Shown: in pieces, positions 34,488 through 45,925 of the stretch | Position numbering within the stretch: position 1 is the stretch's first letter | Layout: each line of letters opens with the position of its first letter | Origin: Anagrus nilaparvatae | Taxonomy: Eukaryota; Arthropoda; Insecta; Hymenoptera; Mymaridae | Assembly (NCBI GenBank): GCA_022575985.1 | Contig: JAKSXM010000229.1 | Span: 1 to 64,000, forward strand | Reading direction: 5' to 3' | DNA length: 64,000 nt | Position numbers and translations under genes: made by a program | Notes under the pieces: model-generated | Databases searched by the model: none | The model's input: only the letters and a program-made list of their open reading frames with translations | What the model was told of the DNA's origin: nothing

Positions 34488-34529
34488 CCTCATGGAATAT
34501 ATATAAATATAGAATATATTTTTATATAT

Positions 34530-34670
34530 TTTTTGTATATTTAGAAAAAAGTCCCCTGAAGAGGAACAAAATTTTTGTTCGAAATATTGGGAAAAAATAA
34601 ATAAAACATCTATATTTTGTCTGAATTTGGTCAATTCTTAAACCTACAATTATTCTCTCATCAGACGTAT
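34530..34670 (+). repeat. Retroelement 3'-tail-like sequence
   Basis: cccctgaagaggaacaaaat followed by tttgttcgaaatattggg and aaaaataaataaaac resembles the conserved tail phrase (ctgaagaagaac...gttcgaaa) of Penelope-like and some LINE elements. It may also supply an AATAAA signal (34598-34608) to the F-box transcript. Confidence 0.35.
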
Positions 34671-35129
34671 ACCTAAACAAACGATTCAGATGATCTAATT
34701 GATACTGATCTTAATACGAAAAGAAAACATGTAATAAAAATTGTCAAAGTGATTATTGTTTCAATTTTTAAATTTAAAAAATTACATAAATTTTGTATTA
34801 TATTTGTATGATAAAAATGAAATAAAAATATAATAAATAAAATTTTATTTAATATTAATTTCAAAATCTTAAACATTACTTAGTTCATTACAATTTTCTT
34901 TGCAGCGAATACTAAAATATTAAATAAATTTTTTGTTTTATTTAATAAACCCTAAAATGGGCACCATCAATTTAATGAAATACTCTACATGTAAACTTGG
35001 ATTAAATACATAAAAAATTTTTAGAATAAAAAAAATATCGATCCCAGAACTTTCGTGCAGTAAATGGTGCTAATTGACAATTTTTTGCCATTTTTTTTGA
35101 AAATGACAATTATGACCTTATCTCATTAT

Positions 35130-35300
35130 ATCACTATAATGCCTTATTTACACACACACACAGACTTTTTTTTAAAAATCGGTTTTTTAGCTTCCTGGGG
35201 TCAAAATGTGCTAATATACCAAAAAATCAAAAATCGAAATTTTACCCATCACAATGGTTCCTCTTTGAGGAACCGAAAAATCAATTTTTTGATCAATTTT
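35130..35300 (+). repeat. Dispersed repeat B, second copy
   Basis: cacacacacacagac at 35152, gcttcctggggtcaaaatgt and atggttcctctttgaggaac. This is an inverse match to 31875-32100, about 3.2 kb apart, so the F-box exon lies between two inverted copies. Confidence 0.8.
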
Positions 35301-35384
35301 TTGATTTTTGTTTTTTTGGGTTCTAAAATATCTTAAGAATATGGAAAAAAAATTTTATAATGATATCTTGAATAATAAGAAAGT

Positions 35385-35800
35385 TATGGAAGATTAAGCG
35401 AGACACCGCGAAAAACGTAAGATACAGTATTTTAAACTTTAAACGCGTTTTTCTTGAAATAACATTTTTCGAATTTATTTACACGATAACTCAAAAAATA
35501 ATTAAGATATCTTCCTAAATTTTTAACTACACTTTTAAAATAATCTTCTGGGTTGATGGAATGATTTTTCCAAAAAAAATGTCCCAATTTTTTTTTTTTT
35601 GAAAAAAACATGTGAAAAAAATTGCAATTTTTGGAAAAAATTAAATAATTTTCACAATTTTCCATTTTCCAAAATTTGAATTCATCAATCCAGCAGAAAA
35701 ATGTTTCACAAAAATAAAAAATTTTATTTGGTATGTTTCAAAACAAGTTGGAAACTGCAATCGTGTACACAATGAAAAGTGAGGCCTAACTTTGAGAACC
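35385..35800. repeat. Low-copy repeat with 'aaacgcgtttttc'
   Basis: aaactttaaacgcgtttttc at 35437 also occurs at 53012 in the centre of the palindromic element 52116-54672, followed in both by (g)taactcaaaaa-type sequence. The frame at 35432-35665 (minus) is therefore repeat-derived. Confidence 0.55.
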
Positions 35801-35834
35801 TGTATCGGCGCCATTTTGGAAAAAAAAAATTTCT

Positions 35835-36648
35835 ACCCGAAAACCTATCCAGAAAAAGACATCTTTTTTTTCTTCAATTGAGGCTGCTACCTTAAATAAG
35901 TATATTATTTCCTGTCAAAAATGTGTACAAGCTGGGAAAATTTTTCCCACCACAATTTGCAACATGTTATGTCACCCCTCAGAGATATTATTTGTACGAG
36001 CTGTTCTCTGAAGGTTAGCATCATATTCATTCCGCAATGTAGGTGGATATCTGGCTGGTAAATACCTAGATTGAGCAGGGCATTCTACCTCTACCCCTAC
36101 GTGTAGCTACTGGACGACCACGAATATAGTTTTTCTCGAATTAATTATAAATTGTTAACGGATCTTCTTGTATCTCTGCTCTTAGATATTCAAAACATTA
36201 CTGGGCGTTATTAACAGGTACAAATGCAGTTGCAAAAATCACGCGAACACCAATTTTAATGCTTCCGTCATCCAGATCATTATATTGTCTTTGCGAGTCT
36301 TCACACGCTGTACACGCTGTACGCTTCTACTGTACACGCCTATGTATGTTCTGACATAGATGTAAAAAACAACACCGCATGGAAACTAAACCTGATATAT
36401 CTCGAGCGGAATTTAAAATTCCTAAAATAAAAAAAAATTATATAGTTTATGAAATACGTATTTACTATAACTAACTTACCAAAATCAAAGTCTGACATAA
36501 CAACAGGCGGAACAGTTAAAAAAATCCCTAATTCTCGTGATAGCTGGAACGTAACTTCAAAAACTTTCTTATACGATCTTTGTTTCTTATCGCTGATAAT
36601 GGCATAGACAAAAGGTAATCCAATCGTTTGAACTTGACCAGATTTAGT
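35835..36648 (-). pseudogene. MULE transposase-domain gene relic, intron retained
   Basis: Read on the minus strand, 36648-36480 gives GLPFVYAIISDKKQRSYKK, VFEVTFQLSRELGIF and VVMSDFDFG. A GTAAGT donor follows (36479-36474), then a 58-nt intron ending ...tattttag. The next block (36421 down) gives ILNSARDISGLVSMRCCFLH and LCQNIHRRVQ, then RQYNDLDDGSIKIGVRVIFA, FEKNYIRGRP, RYPPTLRNEYDANLQRTART, NNISEG and HNMLQIVVGKIFPACTHF. This is the order known for MULE domains: LPLVYAL.PDK, the DFE aspartate, GC.FH..QN..R.VQ, FE.TYIG and RTNN..EGWH. In-frame stops occur after RRVQ (TAG), after VNNAQ (TAA), after TIYN (TAA) and at the Trp of EGWH (TGG to TGA). There is also a TGA after CTHF and a frameshift near 36090. 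A 10-bp direct repeat (cgctgtacacgctgtac) marks a small expansion at 36310. It is a dead gene; whether it came from a host MULE/FLYWCH gene or from a transposon is open. Confidence 0.85.
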
Positions 36649-36659
36649 TTATTTTATGT

Positions 36660-37085
36660 TTTTTGGGTTGCTAATCATGAATTTCAGAGTCTTTTTTAGG
36701 TGAAATTTGGGAATAACTCACATTGTATTTTGAAAAAATAACTTACATTGTATTTCCTTAAATTTTCAAAAAATACCCTTATAAAGTGGTATTTTTTAAA
36801 AATTTGCTATTTGAGGGTCTAAATTTAGTCTAAATTGGTTTTTTAGGCGCTGATTACAAATTTTGGGGTCTTGGAGCTTCATCTTTAAATTTGCAAAAAC
36901 TACCCATAAAATGGAACCTTCTAAGTTGGAATACATGAAAAATAACCCATTTAGGGGTAGTTTTTGAAAATTTAAGGTTGAATTGCTAAATTTTTGTAGA
37001 CAAGACCCGAAAATTCGCAACCAGCGAGCCAAAAAACCTATTTAGACAAAATCTGGTAACGATCAGTAACTAAATACCCTAAACC
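36660..37085. repeat. Repeat related to the arms of the giant foldback element
   Basis: tctaaattggttttttaggc and gcgctgattacaaat recall 3236-3275 (gtctaataggtctttatagg, cgctgactacatt). Phrases such as aaaaactacccataaaatgg and taacccatttaggggtag repeat internally in both orientations. Confidence 0.45.
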
Positions 37086-40000
37086 GCGATTGACTGCAGT
37101 AACTTACGAATTTCAAAACCATTATAAAAAATATTATATTTTTGGTACATGAACAGAACATTTTTATACATATCCCATTTATTACCTAACAAAATGATAA
37201 GACATATTATTTTGAATATTATATGCACATTAAAGTGGAAAAAATTAGTTTTTAGAAAAAATCTGATTAAAATAATTGTAATAAAATAGGATTATAATGG
37301 ATTAAGATTCATGGCTTTAGATGAATAAAAAATTTAACGAGTACATAAAAATAATTCTCATTCATATAATGTAAAAGTGGTTAAATAATCCTCTCTTATG
37401 TCAGAGCATAATATACATATGTATTATACTCATGTTGTGCAATCTATCGCCCCATTGACCACTACTCTATTATCAGGATCGTAATCCTATATATATAAAT
37501 ATATATAAAGTATATATATATATAAAAAGTACTCAAAACTATATATATAAAGGTATAAAATTTTCTTTTTGCAGACACTATCAGAGACTAAGTATCTTTA
37601 CTCCCTTTAAAAGTTAAGCCACTTTATGCTTAGCTTCTTTTTAGTAAGTGGAGAAACATATATTTTTATGTCTGAGAATATATAGGATATACACTGGATA
37701 TATATATATATATATATTATGTATGTGTGTACAGGAAAAGCAGATTGTTGGTTTATCAGGATTTTGTAAGAAATGGTTAAAAGTCCAACCTCAAGATATT
37801 CGCTAACCGATACGACGCTCGTTTTTCTTTATGTTTACTGATTTTTTTTTTCTAACACCTAAAACTATTTTTTTTCTTTTTTGGTACTTATATGTATATT
37901 TATATTTTGGCTTACTTTTTTGTATATAAAAATTTATGAACATTTATGTTCATGGACTATAGCTAACTTTTTTTCTTTTTTTTTTTTTTTTTTTTGAATT
38001 TAATAAAAACACAGGCCGAAAAAAAATTTTGAAATTTTGTGTCAGGAATTAAAATATAAATGACCGAAGGAATTGTTTATGCTTGAAACTCAGCCGTTGG
38101 CCGCTTATTGTCTCGACATTATGATTCCGGAAAAATGTTAAGATTCCGAAAAAAATCTTCTTGCAGCCAACGATATTCCGCCAGTTGGAAGTGAAATCTT
38201 TTTGTTGCTCAAATAATTGCAAATGATCTGAAACGTTAAGAAAAATTTTTAAAAAATTTTTGGGATAATAATTAATTAAAATTCAACATTTTTAATAGAT
38301 AAAAATACGGGTTAATTACACTCTTAGGTTACATTATGACTTAAAATTCAAGTAATGCCAAAAAAAGAAGATGTACTAATTAAAATTGAATTGCAATAAT
38401 CTTTTTTTTTAAAGAAAAAAAAAAATTTTTTTAAAGAATTGAAGCATTTCTTCTTTTCTCTTAATGAACTTAATTTTACTTAAGTTTCTTTATTTATTCA
38501 AGAAAATTTCTTAAGTATTTTATTTAATTTTATTAAAAAAAAAAAAAAAAAACGAAAAACAAATTTAATCACGTAATTTAATAAGATAAAATAATAATTT
38601 TATTCAAATTTCATAAAAAAAAGGATTAATTCTATACATTTTCTTTTTTAATAACAAATAATAATAATAATAATATAATATCGTTTGATGCTTTATTTTT
38701 AAGATTCAAAAAAAGAAAACAAATAATTTTCTTGGTTTTCTTAAAAGAAAATCTTTAGAGAAAAAGAAAATTTTCAAATGAGATATAACTAAGACTATGA
38801 AATATCGTATTATTAAAGAGTTTATAATTTGAAGAAGTACTTTTTCTAAGAATCATTTAGATATTAGACTTTGGATTATTTTTTGATAGAATCTGGAATT
38901 TTCGCTTGTTGTTATACGCCTAACTAGGCAAAAAATATCATAAGCAGCATGAGCAAAGAACTTTAAAAACTAGCGTCATCCATGACTTTGTGATGCACTG
39001 AATTATTGAAGACATTTATATCCTTGAAGGTTTAATAGTACAATTAGTACCATGAGAACAAAAATTTTGAAACTATCGTTACAACGAGCGCAAAAAATTT
39101 AAGGTATCTATGCATTTGGTATGCCTTGAAAATTCTTAAATTATATACTTCTATATTGAGTTACAAATCAACTATTAAATTTAAATGGGGGGATTTTTTA
39201 TCAATTTTAATGTCCTTTTTTTCTGAGATGGAAACATGAAAGTTCGACAAGAGCAAAAACAAGCCAAAACCTAATATACGTAAGTACAACTAAACTTGAT
39301 ATTTTCCTCTCATTTAACATCTTACTGAATATCTCTTTTTTTAACCACGCAATTTAAGTTGTGTAGAAGAGAGAAAATAAAGATATTATGCATCCTTTTG
39401 AATATATGGGTGCTTTTCATAGAAACTATATATTTTACTATAACTTATTTTTTATTTATGCAGACGATTTTGAGTCTAATATTTAATTAGCTCTTGATTG
39501 AAGCCACTAAATATTCTCATACTTTAGGTACCTTATTTTTTCATCAAAATACGTCACTGGACAAGATGCATTAAGTAAAATATTGTATATAATTAAAAAA
39601 ATTTAATTTATAATTTATAAATTTCATATTGTTAAAGCTTTATTTTTTGTTAACTTAATAATACATGCGCAGTTGATTTGGACTTTCAAAAAATACTATT
39701 TATTAACTCTTTTAAAGAAAAAAAAGCAAAATAGCTTTTGTTTTGGATATAAGTAGGACAGTATGTATAACATTTCTGTGAAAAGCATTCGTATATAATA
39801 AGAGCAAGTGATTTTATATATAAAGGATTTATGTTCTTTTAAATTGAAAAGAATATTAATAATAATAATAATAATAATGTGATAATTATTATACATCGTT
39901 AAAATAATTCTACTTGAATATGGGTAATTCCTAATTAAATCGACCTTAATATTCATTATAAGTCTATATTTTGAAAAAATTACTTCATTTGACCCAATGA

Positions 40001-41449
40001 AAAATTTTCCCTATAATATGGTCATGATTTGTCGTGATGGTCGAGTTTATGACCATATTTTATTTTCTAATTCATTTTTATTTTTACTTTATATAATTAT
40101 TATTTATACACCTGACCAGCTGATAGACAGTTTAAGCAGATTATATCTTTTTTACATTCGTACCTGAATTAAAAATAATACAAAAAAAAGTTAACTAAAA
40201 AGAAGTTACAATTTTTAAATAATTTTATTTTAGGTCAATTTTTAAGATATTTTGAAACATGTTTTTATTTAATGAATTTATTACAAAAATATAAAATTTT
40301 TTTATTAATTTTTACAATATCATTAAATAATATTTTTAAAAAACTTTTGTTGTTTTCTCTAATTCGTTTATTTTGAGAGGGCCCTAAAGGAGAGGTTCAA
40401 AAAAAAGGTGCAAAACGGGTGCCATCACTACGCCCAAATTCAACACCCTAATAAAAAAAAAAAAAAACTTATATTATTCTTCATAAAAAATTAGTAGCCT
40501 CAAAAGAGTTCACGAGTATTAAAAAATTTTAAAGGACATAAGGGAACCGGAGCCTAAGTACATAAGATAGTACATTAAAAAAATTTACTTTCCAATATAA
40601 AAATTGAATTACGATTTCAGTACTTTTCCCTGATTGCATAAAAAATAAATCTGAAAAACTAAAAATCAACCGAAGAAAAGCAGCTTTCTTCGTTTGGAAA
40701 TACCCATATAAATATCGGAAAATAATTAACTAAAGATATAAATTACTTATATATAAAAAATTCTATTTTCCTAGACTTATACTTTTTTAAATAATTTATA
40801 TAATATATAAATTTAACTTATATTTTATTAATATACTTGTTTTTTTTATCTGAAAAAAAAAATTAATTGAATATCAGAAGTATACTTTTTATGTAAGTAT
40901 CATAAGTTAGGATAAGGAAAGAAGATAAGTTTAATGACCTGTAAATTTATGTTTTATAAATAATTGATTACTTATTTAAGAAATTTTTTAACAAATGATA
41001 AATAAAGAAAAAAAATTTTTTTCTTCATAGGTACACTATGCACTATTTGCACTAAATTATTACTGAATTAGCGATGAATTTACGCTTAAACAGCGCTAAT
41101 TTATCGATTATTAAACGATGGTTTAGCGCTGAAAATACAAATATAGTTTTTAATCGGAAATTTTCCTGGCTATCCGAATTTTCCAACCGTTTTTTTTTTA
41201 ATTTTTACGTGGAAAGCCGTAAAATTGAAAAATGTGAATCGTTCCGTCTGTGTCTTATAACTTTTTTCAGGATACTTAAAATAACTTCATACTGAGAATG
41301 AAGTCAGTGTAATAATAAACCAAATTCACGTGTAAGAAATACCGGATAAAATTAAGGCACTGACCTTAAAATAATCTTTATTTAATTATTTAATCAAAAA
41401 TTTGAATGTTGGATTGTTATATTTTTTCTGGAATCATAAGTAACACAGA
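37086..41449. other. Long AT-rich spacer, no gene seen
   Basis: Rich in (TA)n (37480-37560, 37690-37715), poly-T (37975-37995), poly-A (38537-38552) and (ATA)n (39855-39880). 38195-38265 (gttgctcaaataattgcaaa, tgatctgaaacgttaagaaa) is a relic of the CACTGAAAA element family. Open frames at 36796, 39696 and 41074 show no motif. Confidence 0.5.
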
Positions 41450-41454
41450 ATAGT

Positions 41455-41950
41455 AGTAGTAGTAGTTTATTCTTGTCAAATTATATACATAATTGTTACA
41501 AGCTTAAAACAGTTAATACAGTTTAAAATTTAAATTACATGAAAAATTACATTAAAAAATTACATACTTTGAAATATTAAAGACTTATTTTTAATGACTT
41601 AAATAAGACATTATATTTATTTGTTTTTAACTAGACTCTATCTTAGCAACACCTTTTCTTTCTTTTTTATTTATTTATTATCATCTTTTTTTTTTCTTTG
41701 TACACTTAGCATATCTTTATATCATACATTTTAAATATTTTCTCTTTTTTCTTTTTCAATATCTTTTTAATATTATTATTATTTTTCTTTTTTGTCTCCT
41801 TTATTTTTTTATTTATCTGAATCATTTAAAATTATGTTTACAAATTTCACTAAGTTTTTAATTTTTTCCTCATTTAATCTATTGATAAAGTAGAAAAAAC
41901 CATTTTCCATCTCACTATTTTCAATTTAAGGCACTAATTCATATCTATAA
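41455..41950 (-). mobile_element. 5'-truncated LINE with target duplication
   Basis: The minus-strand 3' end is ...gacaagaataaa(cta)n. The plus strand shows agtagtagtagtag at 41454, followed by tttattcttgtc. The target sequence acacagaatagta flanks both sides (about 41447 and 41953), marking a target-primed insertion of about 500 bp. A C-terminal reading frame survives: on the minus strand, up to a stop at 41809, it gives EMENGFFYFINRLNEEKIKN then LVKFVNIILNDSDK, in the style of the last residues of I-group or related LINE ORF2. The rest is T-rich UTR. Family assignment is tentative. Confidence 0.7.
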
Positions 41951-42446
41951 CACACAGAATAGTATTGATATTAAAAAAATTTCTATAATTATGCTTGAAA
42001 ACTTAAAATTGTACAGGTTTTATGTTGGTATGCATCTAAAATACGTTTTTCAGAATTTCTTAAAAAGGGCAGCAGTTCCAGTTTTTTTTCAGATATCCGG
42101 ATCAGGATCAGTCTAGTCTAATCAAGATAATCAAGTTTCCAAAAATAGAATAATTTTTATCTATGTATATAATATATTTTTGAGAAATATCAATGTCGTA
42201 ATTTTAAATATTATTTAATTAAAAAAAACTAAAATTTTCCTTTTATGCTATATTATGACAATAATTTTTATCATTCTATTATTTGAAATTTTATATTATG
42301 AAATAAATATATTTTTTATCAGATAAGAAAAAAAACAATTAAATTAAACAATACAGTTAAAAATTTAATCTATTTTAAGTTATTACTTATTAAGTATTAT
42401 TTAATGAACATTTAACAAAAACTTGAAAGAATATAATTCAAGAATA
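41951..42446. other. 5' flank of the split cysteine-rich gene
   Basis: AT-rich. No convincing TATA box or initiator could be separated from background. ggatcaggatcagtctagtc near 42100 is the only complex patch. Confidence 0.4.
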
Positions 42447-43946
42447 ATGGATTTAAAATTTGTATTTTTTTATTTGTTTATTATATGTTTAATAAATAAC
42501 GTATATTCATGTAAAGACTTAAATGAATCAGTAAGTTATTATTTATTTTTTTAATATTTATATTATAAATATAAAAATTTTACATATATCTAGGGCAAAA
42601 AAAGCCTATTTTCTACCCTATAGGGAGATTGCTTTTTTGCCCTATATATATAAAATTATGTTTTAAATCAGGGGTCAAAATATGGAGTTCAACTTTTGCA
42701 TGCTGTCTGCACTCCTTCGCTACGCTCGTTCGATTTTGTCTTTTGTTTAAAAAATAACTTTTTCATATTCTAAGCAGAATAATAAAACTCAAATTTTATA
42801 ACGTTAATATTATTATTATTTGATTTTAAGATTTAAAGTCTAGTTATTATTCAATATTATTTTTAAAATTATTTAGCATAAATGAACATGCATAATAATT
42901 GGTAATGAATAAAAATGATTAAATTTTCAAAATAGTAATAAAGGACCCCGCACAAAAGTATAGGATTTTGCATTTCAGTCGAATTGGACGAATTTTTGAT
43001 ATGTTGTAGATTTTATCATTCTGAACAAATGTCTCAATGGGCACAAAGTTCAGAAGTCCCAACTTTGGAGACTTGAAAGCTCCTAAGCTCCACCATGGCA
43101 AGATCACTTTAAAACCTTTTTTCTTTTATTTTTAAAGTATACCTTTATGTTTTTGAGGTTGCTAATTCCAAATGTAAAATGATGTAAAATTGACATTATT
43201 GACAGTTGGCAGCTGTCAACTAGCGGTCAAATTGACAACAGAATAAAAAAACTTAAAATAATTATTTCACGATATGTTTTCGAGGTTGCTGAGTTCAAAT
43301 CTGATGTCAAAATGACAAAGTTGACAGTTGGCAGCTGTAAATTAGCTGTAAAATTGACAACAGAATACAAAATCTTAAAATAATGATTTTACTATATGTT
43401 TTCCAGGTTGCTGAGCTCAAAACTGATGACAAAATGACATAGACATCAGATTGGAACTCAGCAACCTCGAAAACATATCGTGAAATAATTATTTTAAGTT
43501 TTTTGTATTCTATTGTCAATTTGATTGCTAGTTGACAGCTGCCAACTGTCAATAATGTCAATATTACATCAGATTGGGAATTAGCGACCTCAAAAACATA
43601 AAGGTATACTTTAAAGTAAATAGGTATTTCTTTCTCGTTCTTTTCTTTCTTTATATAACTCACACCTATACCTTTATTAACCTTTTTTATGAAATGACAC
43701 AAATGTAGATGATACTTATCATATGATAAAATTAAAAAAATAATAATTATAATTTTTTTTAATTTACAGTGTAGCGGACATTTTCAATGTTGTTTAAAAA
43801 ACTGTTGCCCAATTATTAAAAAATGTATTAGAAATTATTCAAATAAGTACGAACCCATTAAACAAGATTATAAATACAGTTCTACTAAAACACATAATTC
43901 ATTCATTTATGATAGATCAAGTAATTACAAAAAAAAATACAAATGA
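42447..43946 (+). CDS. Secreted cysteine-rich, knottin-like peptide (two exons)
   Basis: Exon 1 is 42447-42530, the intron 42531-43769, and exon 2 43770-43946. Together they encode 86 residues. Residues 1-21 (MDLKFVFFYLFIICLINNVYS) form a clear signal peptide core, with likely cleavage before Cys22. Exon 1 ends in codon 28, and the GTAAGT donor and tttacag acceptor define a phase-0 intron. The mature part has seven cysteines at 22, 29, 35, 36, 40, 41 and 47, spacing C-x6-C-x5-CC-x3-CC-x5-C, close to the inhibitor-cystine-knot pattern C-x6-C-x5-CC-x3-C-...-C. One cysteine is unpaired in that scheme. Residues 48-86 are a Lys/Tyr/Ser/Asn-rich tail with no cysteine. A polar, basic, small secreted peptide could be a venom, immune, antimicrobial or inhibitor protein; the sequence does not decide. 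A donor at 43921 and an acceptor at 44133 allow an alternative third exon, phase compatible, ending at 44279. The intron holds a palindromic element (43131-43615). The gene is isolated; no neighbours in tandem were seen. Confidence 0.65.
43131..43615. mobile_element. Palindromic element in the intron
   Basis: tttaaagtatacctttatgt at 43131 pairs with the inverse acataaaggtatactttaaa ending 43615. ttgacagttggcagctgtca at about 43200 pairs with tgacagctgccaactgtcaa at about 43533. The left arm has an extra ~120-bp direct copy (tgacagttggcagctgt again at 43321). The minus frame 43307-43702 crossing it is repeat-derived. Confidence 0.8.
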
Positions 43947-44329
43947 ATATATATAAATAAGCCTGTAAATTATAATATAAAAATATATAATAATAATTTT
44001 AAAAAACAATTTTAATTAAATATTTTTATTTCATTATTATGTACATTTTATTATTAAAATTAATATTATTAAAAACTTACTTGTAGATTACCTGAATAAA
44101 AATATGAAAAAAATTAATTTATCTAATTTTCAGATATTTTTTATTACGAATATGGAAATTTTCCAAATTCTATATCGGCAAATGTAGGTTACGATCATTC
44201 TTATATTATTATTTTTTTTTGCAGTATATTTGAATACCTTTATGCAATATTTAAAATATTAAAAAATGATAAAAAATAATTATTTTTTTTTTCTTATTTT
44301 AACAGTTGATAAAAATAAGAAAGTAATAA

Positions 44330-44490
44330 ATAGCATATTTACGGCTCGTGTCCAGAAAAGTATAAAGAATAGCCGAAATTGCACGTAATTTTATTCTTTA
44401 TTTATGGGCGAGGGCAGTATAAAATTTTTCTGTGACAGTCCGAGAAAACACACGTGCTTTCTGATAGTTGACCAGAAAAATATTATATTT
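44330..44490 (+). repeat. Copy of the dispersed hairpin family
   Basis: atttacggctcgtgtccaga, agtataaagaatagccgaaa, ttgcacgtaattttattc and cacacgtgctttctgatagt. The last is comparable with cacgcactttctggacacta at 53907. Confidence 0.55.
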
Positions 44491-45613
44491 AGTTTTTTGC
44501 TTTCTTACATTTCTTTCAAAAGATTTAAAAAAACCAAAATATTAAATTTTTGAATAAAATCAACTGTTTTTGTAAAGTAAAATTTAAATATTTTTTGAAT
44601 TATGCTAAGTTTACTAAATTCAATTTTTTTAAATAACTTCCAGGCTAGTATATATATTTGCATGAAAATGATATTGTGTGAAACAGAAAAAAGGACATGA
44701 AGAAAACTTAATAGGTCACCACATGCAATAAAATTAAAAGGAGTTGGAAGCTCATAATTAATCTGTATATGAGCTTTATGTCTCGAGTTTCAGCTCAGGG
44801 GATAAAATGAGCTTGCGTTAGGCCACAAATGAATAAACGCATGAAGACCTGCCAACGTGTTTTATTTTCATTTTTTAAGTTTTTTTTTCTCTTATAACAT
44901 GCTTTTTCTCCATATTCTTTAATTTAAAATTATTAATGTAATTAAATTTGCCGTATGTTTTTGCACAAAAAAATTGTCGTTTCCTTTTTAATTATTTTAA
45001 GCACATAAAATTATTCAACAATATACCAAATCTGGAATAACTAAATACAGTTGTAGACATTCAGTGCTAGAAGAGTTTTGATTCAATTGAATTTTTCTGA
45101 AATTTCTCTAGGCTCTCTATTTTTATTTTTGAGTAAATGAAGTTCATTATGTTTTGAAAACGGAGTGATTTACTTATACTTTGCGGACCTACAAAAATTT
45201 TTATTTCATATATGGCTCAATTTAAACGTAACTGTCATCAAATGCATGTTCGGCTCTTCAAATCAGTATCAAAATATTAAAGTAATACTAAAATTAAGCC
45301 TGCACGTCATATTCTAGCTCATAAGGTTCAGTCCTTGATTTTTGGCGGCCATTTTTGTGTTTTGCCTTTAAAAAAAAAAAAAAAATTTTTCTTATATTTT
45401 CTGTAAAAAAACTCAAATTATGTAAAATTTTTCCCTCTTAGTTCTAAATAGCAAATTTTTTGCAAGAATTTGATTTTGGGATGATACAATTTTTTTGAGC
45501 ATGCGAAAGAAATCAATGAAATAGGCCGTTTTTTTTTTTAAAGTCGATTTCTCAAAAGCATATGGATAAAAAATTCTCTAGTAGGACTCAAAATACTTCT
45601 GCATACTTCAAAT
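44491..45613. other. Spacer, no gene seen
   Basis: 44690-44870 is slightly more complex (ggtcaccacatgcaataaaa, gagtttcagctcagggga), but no frame or motif is recognised. 45340-45600 is A/T homopolymer rich. Confidence 0.45.
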
Positions 45614-45925
45614 TAACATGGAACATATTTTTGAAAAAGTTTAGCTTGGCAGGGGGGGTGAAAAAGTGACGTTTTTAGGGGGGGGGGGGTTGAAATGTAC
45701 TTAAAATATTTTCGATTTAGGGACTTAGAATAATTTGAAATGGGAGTCAGGACCTGATCAGACCCTGATCAGGCCCTAATAACAACAACAACTTAGAATA
45801 CTTTAAGTTTATGGTCTTATGATAGTATATATTTCAGTATTTATTGTAATTTCGGTTTTTAGATTTATTACTATTATGAGTAAACATGTTCCATGCTCGT
45901 TGGTTGCGTATTTTTTGATGAACAA
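45614..45925 (-). mobile_element. CATGGAACATGTT-type element, inverted copy
   Basis: The right terminus in inverse is aacatggaacatatttttga at 45614. G-runs (45652-45693) equal the C-runs of other copies. tttagggacttagaataatt follows at 45717, and the left terminus in inverse is aacatgttccatgctcgttg at about 45883, then gttgcg. It carries gacctgatcagaccctgatc, a short direct repeat, where the related split copy has ggcctgatcaggctctgat. Confidence 0.75.

Noticed and set aside
43307..43702. 131-residue minus-strand frame
   Set aside because: It crosses the palindromic element in the intron and encodes its repeated phrase twice; not a gene.
44184..44224. 41-nt intron after the possible third exon of the cysteine-rich gene
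   Set aside because: Too short for normal splicing.
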